Origin: Plenodomus lindquistii
Taxonomy: Eukaryota; Ascomycota; Dothideomycetes; Pleosporales; Leptosphaeriaceae
Length of the DNA: 64,000 bases
Assembly (NCBI GenBank): GCA_025504975.1
Contig: JANUWI010000022.1
Coordinates: forward strand, 248,001-312,000
Reading direction: 5' to 3'
In this document: positions 61,901 to 64,000 of the stretch, in pieces
Layout: the number at the start of each line of letters is the position of its first letter
Position numbering within the stretch: the stretch's first letter is position 1
Notes under the pieces: generated by a model
Databases searched by the model: none
What the model saw: the letters and a program-made list of their open reading frames with translations, nothing else
Told to the model about the DNA's origin: nothing
Position numbers and translations under genes: made by a program

Positions 61901-64000
61901 ATAATTAAATAAAATAATTATTAATATATATAATTTTTTTAGGCTATTTTAAGAGAATAACTAGCCTATATATAGAATAGTTACCTTTAGAATTAGCTTA
62001 AAGTTTTTTAGCCTTTAATATTTAGATTAAACTCTATTAGTTTTTATTTAAAAGGTCTACTTTAGATATTAGCACGCTATTTATTATTACTTTATAGGTA
62101 AAAAGTATAAGCTATATACTTGTTATTTTTAGTAGCTAGATAATAGAAATTAATAGAATTTTATTCTTTATACTAAAGCTATTTATAGAAATATTAATAT
62201 TCCTAGCAAGTAGCTTTTTTATACTATTAAAGTTAGCCTTTTTAATATTAGTAAAAGCTTTAGAAATAAACTTTTTAAGCTTATTTTATTATATAGCTTT
62301 AGTAACAATATTATAGTATCTATTATTTATAATTCTAATTTAAGTAGAGGTAAAACTACCTAGTAGTTCTACTAGTAGCATACTAGAAAGTGTTATAAAT
62401 TAAATATAGTAGATAACTTTTTAAACTATATCTATAGCGTTTACGCTATATTAGTATAGCTAAAAAAATAACTTTTTTTTAAAAAAAGTAAGTAATTATT
62501 TTAATAAACCTCTATTAATAGTAATATTTTTAGAATATTATATTATAGTAGCTACTAGTATAAAAGCTATTTTAAAAAAAATAGAAGTATTAGTAAAAAA
62601 AGCTACAATTTATTTACACTATATAAACTAGAACTTTATTTTTACTTTTTTATTTTCTAGTAAACTATTAAAGTATTCTTTAAACGCTATTATTAATATA
62701 TAAAAGTAGGTCTAGAAATTATATTTATTAATATTTATATTATAATTAGTCTAGAAAAATAGTACTATTTTTTAAAAAGTAAGCTAGAAATATTCTATAA
62801 AAAGAAAAACTTAAAAAAAATAACCTAATATATATATATATATTTAGGCTATTTATTAAAGAAAAATAAAGTATCTCTACTAAATAAATAACTATAAAAA
62901 TTAAAGGTTTAGAAGTAGTAGTAGTAAAAATTTATTAGTTTAAAGAATTATTATTTTCTAATCTAAATACTATTAGTCTAACTACCTAGCTATTAATTAG
63001 ATAGTATATTAGTATTAAGTACACGTTATTAAATACTTAAATAGTAATTTTTATCTAGTATCTATATCTATACTTTTTAATACTAAAAGTAAATAACGTA
63101 TATAGTTTATATAATAGCTTATAAATCTAGTGTATTTTTTTAAATTATTACGCTTTAGTTTTATATAGGTAAGCTTTATTCTCTAGATTTCTAATTAGCT
63201 ATATCTACTCTAGTTAATTAGTTATTAGAAGCTTAGTAATTATTTTTCTTTTTTTTTACATAGGCTTTAGCGTATATAGTAAAGTAATATACCTATATTA
63301 TACTTAAATTTAGAGTTAGTATCTAAAGTTTTATTTCTAAAATATTAGTAATAAGTAATAATTAGAGTATATAAATAGCTAGTACTACTAAACTATTTAC
63401 TAGATTTTAAAAAATAGCTGTACTAAGTATTTATACCTAGTACGCGTAGTAAAGTATAGACTTTCTTTATTTAAAAAGCGTATATAGTAGATTTAACTAA
63501 ATAAAAATATTTACTAGACTCTATTATAAACTATACTTTAATAAATTTAGTAAAAGTAATTAAATTAGATATTTATTATAGTAGTATTTTATACACTATT
63601 AATATAGAGAATTAAAAATTACTTTTATAGCTTTTTAATATATACTTTTTACTTTTTTATAAAAGTAGTACTTAAATACCTTAGTATTTTAGGTATTAGA
63701 ATAATTACCTGCTTAATTCTACTAGTAGTTATATATTTATTATAAAGATTAAGCTATATATATTAAAGTATAAGTAATTATACTATAAAATAATAAATAG
63801 TTTATTAATCTAGTTATTATTTATTTAATAGTACTTTACTATTTAAATAACTATAGTAATTCTAGAGCTAATATTACTACTAATCTAACTTTAAAAAAAG
63901 TATATTTATTAAATAAAAAACTAATACTTTTTAAAGCTTTCTAGTAATTTATAATAACTTTATAGATTATATAGCTTTATACTAGTAATAGTTTATTTAA

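Larger units (their letters stand above)
51769..64000. other. AT-rich RIP-mutated DNA, mostly unassigned
   Basis: About 12 kb without any open reading frame. The only coding trace I recognise is a LINE-like RT on the - strand near 58.5 kb. There is also a 48-bp direct repeat at 53463/53594. Base usage is the same as in the other mutated repeats. Confidence 0.5.

Overview
This is an AT-rich transposon graveyard from a filamentous ascomycete, interrupted by one GC-normal, recently inserted Ty1/copia retrotransposon. Outside 36596-41783 I see no intact gene: every frame is broken within a few tens of codons and the DNA is overwhelmingly A+T. The dinucleotides CpA and TpG are almost gone and TpA dominates. 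Remaining C sits mostly in CpT and CpG. That is the signature of repeat-induced point mutation (RIP), which operates in Pezizomycotina. I see no host gene, rRNA, tRNA or CRISPR array.

Layout. 1-1744: unassigned. 1745-5679: RIP-mutated, 5'-truncated relative of the intact copia element (copia-1), + strand, with its 3' LTR. 5680-7895: unassigned, with a 74-bp tandem repeat. 7896-9764: RIP-mutated Fot1/pogo DNA transposon with both terminal inverted repeats, - strand. About 10400-13450: RIP-mutated Ty3/Gypsy pol, + strand. 15437-21289: a pair of direct LTR-like repeats around an unidentified 5.4-kb interior that holds a perfect 23-bp tandem repeat. 21556-23350 and 47404-51768: two halves of a second RIP-mutated copia family (copia-2), apparently split by about 24 kb of nested insertions bordered by direct repeats at 23366-23540 and 47226-47403. 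Inside that block lie a 3'-truncated Fot1 copy (28866-30425, +), a nearly full-length RIP-mutated copia-1 copy (30426-35563, -) and the intact copia-1 insertion (36596-41783, +). 51769-64000 is further degraded repeat DNA with a LINE-like reverse transcriptase trace near 58.5 kb (- strand).

The intact element has 187-bp LTRs starting TG and ending CA, a 5-bp target duplication (AATAT), a primer-binding site matching the 5' half of a lysine tRNA up to nucleotide 39, a gag frame, and a pol frame encoding protease, integrase, reverse transcriptase and RNase H. Gag and pol are in one frame separated by a single TGA followed by CTA, the known stop-codon readthrough context. Both RIP-mutated relatives carry TAACTA at the same place, which is what RIP makes from TGACTA. 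This copy also has a one-base deletion between integrase and reverse transcriptase, which both relatives lack, so it is probably not autonomous. The two LTRs differ at two sites, both transversions, so the element shows no RIP damage of its own.
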